Origin: Salinispora oceanensis
GTDB taxonomy: Bacteria; Actinomycetota; Actinomycetes; Mycobacteriales; Micromonosporaceae
DNA length: 64,000 bases
Reading direction: 5' to 3'
Assembly (NCBI RefSeq): GCF_000383575.1
Contig: NZ_KB911579.1
Coordinates: 1,246,221-1,310,220 of the forward strand
Positions 50,837-58,692 of this stretch are shown here, one piece after another. The notes under the pieces were generated by a model that saw only the letters and a list, made by a program, of their open reading frames with translations, ran no database searches and was not told the origin of the DNA. A program made the translations under genes and the position numbers. The number at the start of each line of letters is the position of its first letter. Position 1 is the first letter of the stretch.

Positions 50837-52300
50837 CTACCCGGCGCAGCCGGGAACGTCGACGCAGTTGTTGGGTCGGTTCTTGACCACGATGGTGCCA
50901 GTAGCGGTGTTCAACTCGACCGTGCCGCCCATCGCGTTGAAGATACCCCCGCCGTCCACCACGGCCGTGTTTTTGACAATCTGCGTATCGAACAGGCTGA
51001 CTATGCCCCCGGCGTTGTAGATCCCGCCACCCTGGTTGGCCAGGTTGTCGATAATTTTCGTCTCCCGGATCACCAGTTCTCCGACGTTGTGCACCCCGCC
51101 GCCGGTGTCTGCCGAGAAGTTGCCCCTTATGAAGCTCTTCTCGATCACAACAGCGGATCCGGCCGTGACGAAGAGCCCACCTGCCTCATCAATCGTGGAG
51201 GCGTTATCCACGAGTTTCACCCTGCGCAGGGTAGCTTGCCCGTCAGCGTATATTCCGCCATATGCGGTTGCGGTATTCCCGCTGATCTCAGTATCGGAAA
51301 CCACGCCAATACCGTCGCCCAGGATCAGCAGCCCACCGGCCCGGCCAGTTGCGTCATTCTCCACAAGCCGGCTCCCCGCCACCGTCACCACGGCAGCAGG
51401 TCCGGTGCTGGACACGGCCCCACCACTACTGGCGACATTCGCCCTCAACTCTGACTTGAAGATCTTCAAGTTTCCGTCGAAATTGAAGACACCGCCGCCG
51501 CCACCGTCGGAAATGTTACGACTAACGGTAGCGTGTTCGAGAACCGTGACACCGAAGCTGGCGATTCCACCGCCATCCCCCTCAGCGATGTTGCGGGTGA
51601 TGGCGCTGTGCCTCGCGGTGAGTTGGCCGCCGGCGTTCACCAGGATGCCGCCACCACTGTCGTCGGTCTGTCCGCCGGTGATGGTGAGTTTGTTGAGGGT
51701 GAGGTCGCCGCCGACGTCGACGGTGAGGATGCGGAACTGGTCGACGGCGGCGGCTCGTTCGATGGTGGTGTGTTTGTCGCCGTTGAGGGTGATCGGGGTG
51801 ACGATCATCGGCAGACCTGCGCCGTCGATGTCGGCGGTGAGTAGGTAGGTGCAGTCCTTGGCCAGGTCGAGTACGGCGCCGCCGCGGGCGTTGGCCAGGG
51901 TGATCGCGGCGATCAACGCGTCGGCGTCACACGGGACCGGGACACCGCTCGGCTTCTTCTCCGAACCCCTACCCCCGTCATCCCGCTTACCCGTGCTGCC
52001 CCGCTTACCCGTGTCGCCGCCCTTGCCCTTGTCGCCCGCCTTGGCCTCGTCGCTGCCCTTGCCCGTGTCGCCGCCCTTGGCCTCGTCGTGCTTGCCCGCT
52101 TCCTGCCTACCGAGGTCACCGCCGCGGTCATCGGCGGAGGCCAGCGGACGCCCGAGCGCCCCCACGGCCGGGCCGACAGCGACACCGGCGGCACCCAGGG
52201 CCAGACCAGTCACCCCGGCCAGCCCCACCGCCCACCACCGCGACCTCGCCCGACCCCAGCCCGGCCGCACCGGCCCCTGGGTGTGGTCCTGATACCTCAT
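50837..52300 (-). CDS. Pmp-like secreted beta-helix protein, copy 4
   Basis: 487 aa on the minus strand. Residues 1-214 are the same as copies 2 and 3 (one substitution, FRILTV for FRIFTV), after which all repeats differ: LTARHSAITRNIAEGDGGGI, SELRANVASSGGAVSSTG, TEISGNTATAYGGIYADG. Ends with the family tail RPNNCVDVPGCAG. So a shared front is joined to a unique helix. Predicted secreted; no anchor motif beyond the Cys tail. Confidence 0.85.
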   Translation of the reverse strand: MRYQDHTQGPVRPGWGRARSRWWAVGLAGVTGLALGAAGVAVGPAVGALGRPLASADDRGGDLGRQEAGKHDEAKGGDTGKGSDEAKAGDKGKGGDTGKRGSTGKRDDGGRGSEKKPSGVPVPCDADALIAAITLANARGGAVLDLAKDCTYLLTADIDGAGLPMIVTPITLNGDKHTTIERAAAVDQFRILTVDVGGDLTLNKLTITGGQTDDSGGGILVNAGGQLTARHSAITRNIAEGDGGGIASFGVTVLEHATVSRNISDGGGGGVFNFDGNLKIFKSELRANVASSGGAVSSTGPAAVVTVAGSRLVENDATGRAGGLLILGDGIGVVSDTEISGNTATAYGGIYADGQATLRRVKLVDNASTIDEAGGLFVTAGSAVVIEKSFIRGNFSADTGGGVHNVGELVIRETKIIDNLANQGGGIYNAGGIVSLFDTQIVKNTAVVDGGGIFNAMGGTVELNTATGTIVVKNRPNNCVDVPGCAG

Positions 52301-52414
52301 CGTCAACTCGACGCCCTTCCCCCGCGAACGACAAGGACCCACCACCCGCACCAACGGGGGATCGCCCTCGGCTACCGGACGGCGGCAGCAACCACCCGCA
52401 ACCTAAACCGACAC
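51659..52414 (-). repeat. Inverted repeat arm B (Pmp copy 4), partner 47401-48156
   Basis: Mirror of arm A, covering the copy 4 leader and the first ~214 codons. The enclosed segment of ~3.5 kb carries the variable ends of copies 3 and 4 plus the acetyltransferase genes. Confidence 0.85.
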
Positions 52415-52440
52415 TACGTCGAAATGAACATGAACCCGAA
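52301..52440 (-). promoter_or_regulatory. Conserved Pmp leader, copy 4
   Basis: Minus-strand GTGTCGGTTTAGGTTGCGGG with hairpin GCTGCC-GCCGTCC-GGTAGC; matches copy 3 except for the A/G that keeps the stem paired as G-U. Between it and copy 5 (52441-52598) nothing is recognised. Confidence 0.65.
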
Positions 52441-52598
52441 GAATGCGCTCAAACCGGACGCTGGGCCAGCGGCCGGCCCGGCACCAGGGGTCGACGCAGC
52501 GGCCCTCCGAAGGGCGTGGCGGCACCCAGCGGACCCCGCGGCAGGTCAGTCCGCCCGGGCCCCGCCCACCTGTCGGGCCAGTAGTGCACGGTGGAGGG

Positions 52599-53912
52599 TC
52601 AGCCGGCGCAGGACGGAACGTTCACGCAGTTGTCTGGTCGATTCTTGGCGACAGTGGTGCCGGTAGCAGTGGAGAGATCGACCGTGCCGCCCACCTCGTT
52701 GAAGATGCCGCCACCGTCGACGCCGGCGACGTTCTCGGTGACCTTCGTGCGCAGCAGGGTGAGCGCGCCACTCGCTCCATTGAAGATTCCGCCACCCGAC
52801 TCGGTAGCCTGATTACCGGTGACCTTCGTATGCAGTAGTGTCAACATGCCGAGGTTGTGCACGCCACCACCGTCCACTCCGACATTGTTCTTGATGACGC
52901 TGTCCTCAACGAGTACGGCTCCACCTAGCAGAAACACCGCACCCTGACCACCGCCGGTTGCGGTGTTGTTGGCGACGGTAACCCGGGACACCGTGAGCTG
53001 GAAAGGTGCACCGGCGATGGCGGAGCCGCCCAAGCCAGTCGTCGTGTTCCTTTCAATGCGCGTGTCGCCGATGGTGCCGGTCGACGCGCCAAGGATGAAG
53101 ATGGCTCCACCCTCGGCGGCCTGGTGACCGACCAACTCGCTCCGGGTAACCGTCAGGTGACCACTGACGGTCAGGGCTCCGCCAGTCAGCGCGGTATTGG
53201 CGTCGAACCGTGACTTGTCGATGGAGATTGCGCCGATACTGAAGATCCCGCCACCGATATTCGCTGCGGTATTTCTACTGACGACCGAGTGCTCTATGCG
53301 CAGCGCGCCGCCAATATTGCCAATCCCGCCGGCATCACCCTCACTGGAGACATTTTCGACAATCCTGCTCTTCTTGATTGTGGCGCCGCCACCCGGGTTG
53401 ATGAGGATCCCGCCGCCGTCAGTGTCGCCGGATATCCTCCCACCGGTGACCGTAAGGTGGTTCAGAGTGAGTCGACCGTTGGCCTCGACGGTGAGGATTC
53501 TGAATTCGTCGGCTGCGGCGGAGCGTTTGAGGGTGGTGTTCTTACCGCCGTTGAGGGTGATGGGAGTGGTGATCGCGGGCAGACCGGCACCGTCGAGGTC
53601 AGCGGTAAGCAGGTAGGTACAGCCCGCGGCGAGGTCGAGGACGGCACCGCCCTGGGCGTTGGCTCGGGTGATCTCGGCGATCAGCCGACCCGTGTCACAG
53701 GGCACCTGCGCACCCTTCGACTTTCCGAGCCGGTCATCGGCGACGGCGCGGCCGACAGCGTCCACGCCGGGAACGGTGATGCCGGTGGCGGCGGCGGTGG
53801 TGAGCGCTAGACCGGCCGCTCCGGCCAACCCGACTGCCCGCCACCGTGACCTCACCCGGCCTTCATTGGGATGCTCCGAGTCGGCTCCGGTCGTATGGCG
53901 CTGATGGTTCAT
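52599..53912 (-). CDS. Pmp-like secreted beta-helix protein, copy 5 (divergent)
   Basis: 437 aa. Signal (~25-45), no Lys-rich linker, Cys-flanked constant part (PCDTGRLIAEITRANAQGGA, GCTYLLTADLDGAGLP) and a helix whose repeats are related but not identical to the others. Tail RPDNCVNVPSCAG differs slightly. Oldest-looking member, with no near-identical DNA block shared with copies 1-4. Exported, unanchored by known motifs. Confidence 0.85.
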   Translation of the reverse strand: MNHQRHTTGADSEHPNEGRVRSRWRAVGLAGAAGLALTTAAATGITVPGVDAVGRAVADDRLGKSKGAQVPCDTGRLIAEITRANAQGGAVLDLAAGCTYLLTADLDGAGLPAITTPITLNGGKNTTLKRSAAADEFRILTVEANGRLTLNHLTVTGGRISGDTDGGGILINPGGGATIKKSRIVENVSSEGDAGGIGNIGGALRIEHSVVSRNTAANIGGGIFSIGAISIDKSRFDANTALTGGALTVSGHLTVTRSELVGHQAAEGGAIFILGASTGTIGDTRIERNTTTGLGGSAIAGAPFQLTVSRVTVANNTATGGGQGAVFLLGGAVLVEDSVIKNNVGVDGGGVHNLGMLTLLHTKVTGNQATESGGGIFNGASGALTLLRTKVTENVAGVDGGGIFNEVGGTVDLSTATGTTVAKNRPDNCVNVPSCAG

Positions 53913-54045
53913 CGCGGTCTCGATGCCCTTCCCCGTGAACGACGAGGAGCCCGATGGCCCGGGCCTTCCTCGGCTACCAGGCCGGCGGTAGCAGCCACCC
54001 GCACGCTAGACCGACACCAACCTCACACACGCATGATTCTGAAAA
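53913..54045 (-). promoter_or_regulatory. Conserved Pmp leader, copy 5
   Basis: Minus-strand GGTGTCGGTCTAGCGTGCGGG and hairpin GCTACC-GCCGGCCT-GGTAGC (loop one base longer). Conservation of this stem in the most divergent copy argues for function. Confidence 0.65.
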
Positions 54046-54047
54046 AG

Positions 54048-55277
54048 CTACTCAAATCGGTTGAATAGGTATCCTACGGACATAGAGCTACCGCGCACAT
54101 TCGTCGGGCTGGAATGCAGACGGAACCACGCGGCGATGGTCAGCGGCATCAGGAGGTAGCCGAACCGGGTGGCGGGGGCCAGGCAGATGGCCACCGCGAG
54201 GGCGAAGGCGAGCCGGTCGGCGGCGGCGAGCAGCGTCCGTGGTGGTCTCGTCACCAGTGCGACGGCGATGGCCACCGCGGCCCAGGCGAGCAGTACCAGG
54301 GCGAGCGGGCGCCCGCCCGGCAGCAGCGTGGCGATGAGGTGCCCGGGCAACGGACTCGCGGCGGGCGAGGCGACCTGGCCCGCTCCCAGCGGATAGCGCA
54401 GAACATGTTCAACGAAGGCCCCCGGCGAGGCGAGGAAGCTCGGAACCGTCAGAACAACGAGGACCACGGCGGCCACGGCGCCCGCACCCGACGCGGCCCG
54501 TCCGCCCCGGCGTACCGCGAGCAATACCAACGCCACCACCAGTACGGGCCAGGCCGTCCACTTCATCGCTGCCGCCGCGCCGGCGGCCAGCCCGGTCTTC
54601 GCGGGACGGCCCACGGCGGCGGTCGCGAGGGCGAGGCACATCAGCGCCGTGACCGGCAGGTCGATGCCCCCGCTGGCCAGCGGCAGGGCCAACAGTGGAA
54701 ATGCGGCCAGGAGTGCGAGGGCCCGGGGAGCACAGTGACCGACGGCGACCCGGGCGGCCACCGCCAGGGCGAGCCCGAAGACCAGCGCGAACCCCCAGCG
54801 CGCATCGGCCACGGGGCTATCACCGAGCAGGGCGTACGGCAGCCCGAACAGCGCCATCGCCGGCAGGTACGGGTTGTAGTCCTCGAGCTGGGATGGCTCG
54901 GGCAGGTACGGGCTGCCGGTCTGCAGCAGCAGCACGCCGGAGTGGTGCACGACATCGACCTCAAGCTGCCCCTGCCGGTGCACGACCAGCCACATCATGG
55001 GTACGACGGCGGCACCCACGGCCGCGACGAACGGCGCGGCTCGGCGCAGCCGACTCGACGGACCGGCGGCCAAGATCGTGGCCACCGCGTAGCCGATGGT
55101 CGCGCAGAGCCCCCAGATCCGGTGCGGCCCCTCGTCAGTCACGGCGGCCATAAGCGCCGCCGCCACGGCGCTCCCCGCCCAGAGCAGCGGCCACGGCGTG
55201 GTGCGGGCAGGGCTGAGGGACCGCCGCCGGGCTGCGGGCACGGCAAGCGGCTGACGTAGTAGCGGAGTCCTGGTCAT
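54048..55277 (-). CDS. GT87-like polyprenol-phosphate mannosyltransferase membrane protein
   Basis: 409 aa with about 10-11 hydrophobic helices. The loop after helix 3 reads DVVHHSGVLLLQTGSPYLP (Asp active-site region) and the pattern YNPYLPAMALFGLPYALLGD is as in DUF2029/PimE-type GT-C enzymes. These transfer mannose from polyprenyl phosphate on the outer membrane face. Acceptor unknown. Located directly upstream of the copy 5 leader, on the same strand. Confidence 0.75.
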   Translation of the reverse strand: MTRTPLLRQPLAVPAARRRSLSPARTTPWPLLWAGSAVAAALMAAVTDEGPHRIWGLCATIGYAVATILAAGPSSRLRRAAPFVAAVGAAVVPMMWLVVHRQGQLEVDVVHHSGVLLLQTGSPYLPEPSQLEDYNPYLPAMALFGLPYALLGDSPVADARWGFALVFGLALAVAARVAVGHCAPRALALLAAFPLLALPLASGGIDLPVTALMCLALATAAVGRPAKTGLAAGAAAAMKWTAWPVLVVALVLLAVRRGGRAASGAGAVAAVVLVVLTVPSFLASPGAFVEHVLRYPLGAGQVASPAASPLPGHLIATLLPGGRPLALVLLAWAAVAIAVALVTRPPRTLLAAADRLAFALAVAICLAPATRFGYLLMPLTIAAWFRLHSSPTNVRGSSMSVGYLFNRFE

Positions 55278-55314
55278 TTACGGCGCCTTCCATATTGGAT
55301 AAACGCCAGTGTCG

Positions 55315-55640
55315 GAAGGCGACGGGCCCCGATCGTCACCCCAGAGTACGAACTTCGGCGTCAACCCGGAGTGTGACACCGGCACAATAGATCAGGCCCG
55401 GCGGTGATACGTCCAGTGGGACGGCTCCAGGGACACTCGGCACCTGCTCCGACTGCGCCGCCCCGCCGCCCTGTGCCGGGCAGACACACCACATGAGCCC
55501 TGACATCCGGCCCTGAACGCAAGCGTGGTCGCCGCGCTGCTCAGCTTCCTCGTTCAGCCCGAGCTGCTGCTCCGCACCGGCCGGACCGGGCCACCTACGC
55601 CTGCCGCGGCGATGCTGCGATCTGCTCAACCGCTTCCTCA
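55315..55640 (+). pseudogene. Decayed partial copy of the sensor-kinase gene at 59423
   Basis: 55320-55500 matches 59292-59480 base by base in many stretches (e.g. GCGCCGCCCCGCCGCCCT, TCCAGAGT-like, GACACCGGC), then jumps to VVAALLSFLVQPELLLRTG, equivalent to AAALINFLVQPALLLCVG in the kinase. About 130 bp between are missing and no start or kinase core is present. So a dead fragment of a duplicated two-component gene. The rest of 55278-55706 is unassigned. Confidence 0.6.
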
Positions 55641-55706
55641 CCGATCACCTGGGCCGCGCCCCAGAGCGCTCTGCCAGCACTCGAGAGCCGAGGAACAACG
55701 CACCAC

Positions 55707-56933
55707 TCAGTCATGAACCAACCGAGTGCGGCTAGGTCGACTGTCGAGGTGGCGCTGGATTTCCGCACGGTAGGGAACGAGCTGGCTGGTGTGGTTGGCG
55801 GTGAGCGCGCCGACGAGTGCGCCGTTCCGGTGGTAGGCCACGATGAGGCGGTGTGCGGCGGGGTCGTGGTCGACCACCTCGCTGGAGTCGGCAAGGTGCG
55901 GCAGCCCGACCGAGCGGATTCGCGTCCCGTACAGGTCTGACCAGAACGACGGCACGGGCCGGTAAGCGGGGGCTGTGCCGGGCTTCAGCAGAGTCTGCGC
56001 TGCGGCGGTGGCCTGCTCGACGCTGTTGCTCCAGTGGCCGGGTGAGATCAGCTCATTTCCCGCCAGCGGATGCGGCCACTGGGTCACATCGCCGGCGGCA
56101 ACCGCATCCGGCGCGGGCAATCGGTCGTCCCGGAGCGGCTGGCAGTGCTCGTCGCAGACCAGCCCCCTGTCGGTGACCAGGCCGGACCCGGCGAGCCATT
56201 CGATGTTCGGCGTGGCGCCGAGCGCTAGGACTGCCAGGTCCGCTTCGACGTGGGTTCCGTCGGTCAGCTCGGCTCCGGTCAGCTCGTCCCGCCCGTTGCT
56301 GGTGAAACCTTGCACCCTCGAGCCGAGGTGTAGGTCGACGCCGTTGGCTCGGTGCAGGGCGGCCACGAACCGCCCGACGTGCGGCCCGGTTGGCGCGAGC
56401 AGCGGAAGTTCCTGGGGCTCGACGAGTGTCACCGCGACGCCGAGGGCTCTGGCCGCCGCGGCCACCTCGCCGCCGAGAAAGCCGGCACCGACGATGAGTA
56501 GTCGGCGGGTGCGGGACAGCGCCTCGGCCACCGCCGCCGCGTCGTCGAGCCCCCGGATGGTGTGCACTCCGGCGGGTGTCAGGTGGCCGGGCCAGGGCCG
56601 AGCGCGAGCGCCGGTGGCGAGGACCACCCCGTCGTAGTGGAGCAGCGAACCGTCAGCGAGCCGCACCGCGTGGTCGGCCACGTCGAGTCCGCTGGCGGGT
56701 ACGCCCAGCCGCCACGTGATGTCGAGCCCCGGTGCAATGGGCAGCGCGATCTGCTCGGGTCGCCACCCATCATTGAGGAACTGCTTGGTGAGCGGCGGTC
56801 GGTCGTACGGCAGGTGTGGCTCGTCGCCGACCAGCACGAGTTCACCCGCGTGGCCGTGTCGGCGCAGCGCCTCGGCGGCGCGCAGCCCGGCGAGTGAGGC
56901 ACCGACCACCACCACCCGGCGAAGGGGGCTCAT
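55707..56933 (-). CDS. FAD-dependent ferredoxin reductase
   Basis: 408 aa. Two Rossmann sites: FAD GASLAGLRAAEALRR (residue ~12) and NAD(P)H LLIVGAGFLGGEVAAAARALG (~145), plus the FAD-binding GDVTQWPHP near 280. Typical of rubredoxin/putidaredoxin-reductase-type enzymes that pass electrons to a ferredoxin. Its ATG overlaps the ferredoxin stop (ATGA, 56930-56933), so both are translated together. Confidence 0.9.
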   Translation of the reverse strand: MSPLRRVVVVGASLAGLRAAEALRRHGHAGELVLVGDEPHLPYDRPPLTKQFLNDGWRPEQIALPIAPGLDITWRLGVPASGLDVADHAVRLADGSLLHYDGVVLATGARARPWPGHLTPAGVHTIRGLDDAAAVAEALSRTRRLLIVGAGFLGGEVAAAARALGVAVTLVEPQELPLLAPTGPHVGRFVAALHRANGVDLHLGSRVQGFTSNGRDELTGAELTDGTHVEADLAVLALGATPNIEWLAGSGLVTDRGLVCDEHCQPLRDDRLPAPDAVAAGDVTQWPHPLAGNELISPGHWSNSVEQATAAAQTLLKPGTAPAYRPVPSFWSDLYGTRIRSVGLPHLADSSEVVDHDPAAHRLIVAYHRNGALVGALTANHTSQLVPYRAEIQRHLDSRPSRTRLVHD

Positions 56934-57121
56934 GGCTCACTCACCAGGATGGCGCGGACGGGGCAGGCGGCGACGGCGGCGCGCACCCTGTCGTGTTGCG
57001 ACTCCGGAGGCTCCGGTTGGTACGTCAGGTTTTCCTCCTCGTCGAAGGCGAACACCTCGGGTGCGGCGTACACGCACTGTCCGTGGCTTTGGCACAGGTT
57101 GAGGTCGACGATCACGGTCAT
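56930..57121 (-). CDS. [3Fe-4S]-type ferredoxin
   Basis: 63 aa starting MTVIVDLNLCQSHGQCVYAAP. The Cys pattern C-X5-C (LCQSHGQC) and a late ACPVRAI with one Cys fits a 3Fe-4S ferredoxin of the P450-partner kind. Overlaps the reductase start and, at its own ATG (57121), the upstream PPOX stop (ATGA). No P450 is in the window. Confidence 0.9.
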   Translation of the reverse strand: MTVIVDLNLCQSHGQCVYAAPEVFAFDEEENLTYQPEPPESQHDRVRAAVAACPVRAILVSEP

Positions 57122-58032
57122 GGCTTGTCCGCCTGCGGGTCGAGGGTGGGGTTGAAGCGTGAGTACTTCGGCGCGCTCCAGGTAAAGGGGCTGTTGTTGT
57201 CGATCTGGACAACTCGTTCCACGTAGAAGTCGACCGTCCGCCGTGCACCGGGCATCGGGATAGCCGGGTCCCAGTCGACCTCGGCGGTGCCGGTGAGCTG
57301 CAACGTCGTAGCGGAGTACCAGTCGACCAGCAGCACGCCGGCGGCCGGGTCCTGCTGGAGATTGCCCAGCGTCATCAACATCGCGTTGCCGCCGTAGTCC
57401 GGCCAGCGCAACCGGTCGGGTGAGAGCACGTGCGTGAAGCCGGGGTTGCCGCCTCGGTGCGAGGCGTCGCATGCGCCCGATGCGGATCGGGTGGCCACGA
57501 AGAAGGTGTCGGCCCGCCGGACGATCTCCTGCTGTCTCGGCGTGAGCGTCTTGCTGATGACCGGTGGCGTGGGTGGTCGGGTGTGAGTGGCGCACTGCGG
57601 GGTCCGCTGCTGGATGTATTTGGGGCAGTTGGCATAGACCTGCTCGGCCCGGACCCGGAGCCCACCGGGCTTCGGGTGGCTGACCCCGTTGAGCCGCATC
57701 CGACGCCGCGTGCCGGGCTCAATGGCGATTGAGCCGACCTCCGTCGGGTGGGCGAGCACTGGGGCGAGCGGATCGCCAGGCACCGGCCGGACGCCGATGT
57801 CGATGCTCCGCTCGTCGGAGGCGCTGATGAAACCGGGCGGCCCGGTGAGCAGGCTCGCCCACATGCGCCCACCGGCGTCCGCCGCACCGACAACGATCAT
57901 GGGTTGTTCGGCCAGGAACTCCACGGCCGGCGGCGGAAGGGTCGTGCCGATCCCAAGGCGGGAATGCTCCGCCTGTTCGACGACTCCGGCCCGCCGCTGC
58001 GCGGCGAGTTCCCCGGGGTGGTAGTGGACCAT
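57118..58032 (-). CDS. PPOX-family flavoprotein, first gene of the redox operon
   Basis: 304 aa from ATG 58032 with AGAGAGG upstream. Two split-barrel-like halves: front (QPMIVVGAADAGGRMWASLLTGPPGF) and back (RRADTFFVATRSASGACDASHRGGNPGF), the general pattern of pyridoxamine-5'-phosphate-oxidase-like proteins that bind FMN. Its stop overlaps the ferredoxin start. It may be the acceptor of the electrons supplied by the next two genes, a predicted oxidoreductase on an unknown small molecule. Confidence 0.8.
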   Translation of the reverse strand: MVHYHPGELAAQRRAGVVEQAEHSRLGIGTTLPPPAVEFLAEQPMIVVGAADAGGRMWASLLTGPPGFISASDERSIDIGVRPVPGDPLAPVLAHPTEVGSIAIEPGTRRRMRLNGVSHPKPGGLRVRAEQVYANCPKYIQQRTPQCATHTRPPTPPVISKTLTPRQQEIVRRADTFFVATRSASGACDASHRGGNPGFTHVLSPDRLRWPDYGGNAMLMTLGNLQQDPAAGVLLVDWYSATTLQLTGTAEVDWDPAIPMPGARRTVDFYVERVVQIDNNSPFTWSAPKYSRFNPTLDPQADKP

Positions 58033-58113
58033 GGCAGCCTCTCTGTGGCGCTGTCGCTTGGCGGGGCGCTGGTGCCGGGCCCGGAGCAGCGGACCCGGCA
58101 CCACGGGGTCGGC

Positions 58114-58578
58114 TTAGAAGAAACCGCAGGTGGGGGCGCCGTTGACCGGGACGGCGACCGCATCGGCACCGGTCGGTGCGTATACCTCGAGTCGGATGCC
58201 GTCGGGGTCGGTGAAGAACACTCCGCCGGAGGTCACTCCCTCGCCGTGGGGAACGACACCCTCGTAGGCGAACTCGACCCCGAGCGCCCGCAAGGTCGCT
58301 TGGATGGTCTGCACCTCGGCGATCGTCTCCACCTGGAAGGACAGGTGATGCAGCCCGGGACGGTCGGTGGGGAAGCGGCCGTCCGACTGCTGCCAGAGCG
58401 TCACGAGCAGGTGTCCGTCTCGGCCGAGGAACGCCCAGCGCTGCGCCCCCTTGGCGCCCGTGGCCTGCAGGTCAAGCCCGAGCGCGGCTCGATAGAAGTC
58501 GATCGAGCGGGCGAGGTCGGTGACGTTGAGCCCGATGTGCCCGGTCTTCAGGGCGATCGGTGTGGTGATCGTGGTCAT
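58114..58578 (-). CDS. VOC (glyoxalase-like) family protein
   Basis: 154 aa, ATG 58578 preceded by GGAGGT. VOC fold: GHIGLNVTDLARSIDFYRAALGLD at the start and VFFTDPDGIRLEVYAPTG at the end, with metal-ligand Glu and His (GLHHLSF) present, so probably an active metal-dependent enzyme (fosfomycin-resistance/glyoxalase type). Upstream of the redox operon on the same strand, with an 81-base gap, possibly co-transcribed. Confidence 0.87.
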   Translation of the reverse strand: MTTITTPIALKTGHIGLNVTDLARSIDFYRAALGLDLQATGAKGAQRWAFLGRDGHLLVTLWQQSDGRFPTDRPGLHHLSFQVETIAEVQTIQATLRALGVEFAYEGVVPHGEGVTSGGVFFTDPDGIRLEVYAPTGADAVAVPVNGAPTCGFF

Positions 58579-58619
58579 GGGCTACCTCCGTAACGGCGCG
58601 CGCCAAAATGACGGCGCTT

Positions 58620-58682
58620 CTAACCGGTGAACACCACGCTAGGGGTTAGCATTCGACCTGTCAACCCGCCTTTATCGGTTAG
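58620..58682. promoter_or_regulatory. Three CTAACC/GGTTAG elements between VOC and CGNR genes
   Basis: CTAACCG at 58620-58626, GGTTAG at 58644-58649 and CGGTTAG at 58676-58682 (the outer two inverted). They fill the 114-base divergent promoter space and are candidate binding sites for the CGNR regulator. Confidence 0.5.
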
Positions 58683-58692
58683 GGTGGCGGGC

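Noticed and set aside
47401..52414. Inverted arms as ends of a transposon
   Set aside because: The arms are coding and leader sequence of Pmp genes, no transposase or target duplication is seen.
40570..54045. Pmp leader as a known c-di-GMP or c-di-AMP riboswitch
   Set aside because: The conserved core motifs of those riboswitches are not present; only a short stem and box are conserved.
55707..58692. P450 or polyketide-type biosynthetic cluster
   Set aside because: Only PPOX, ferredoxin, reductase and VOC genes are present; no P450, synthase or tailoring set.
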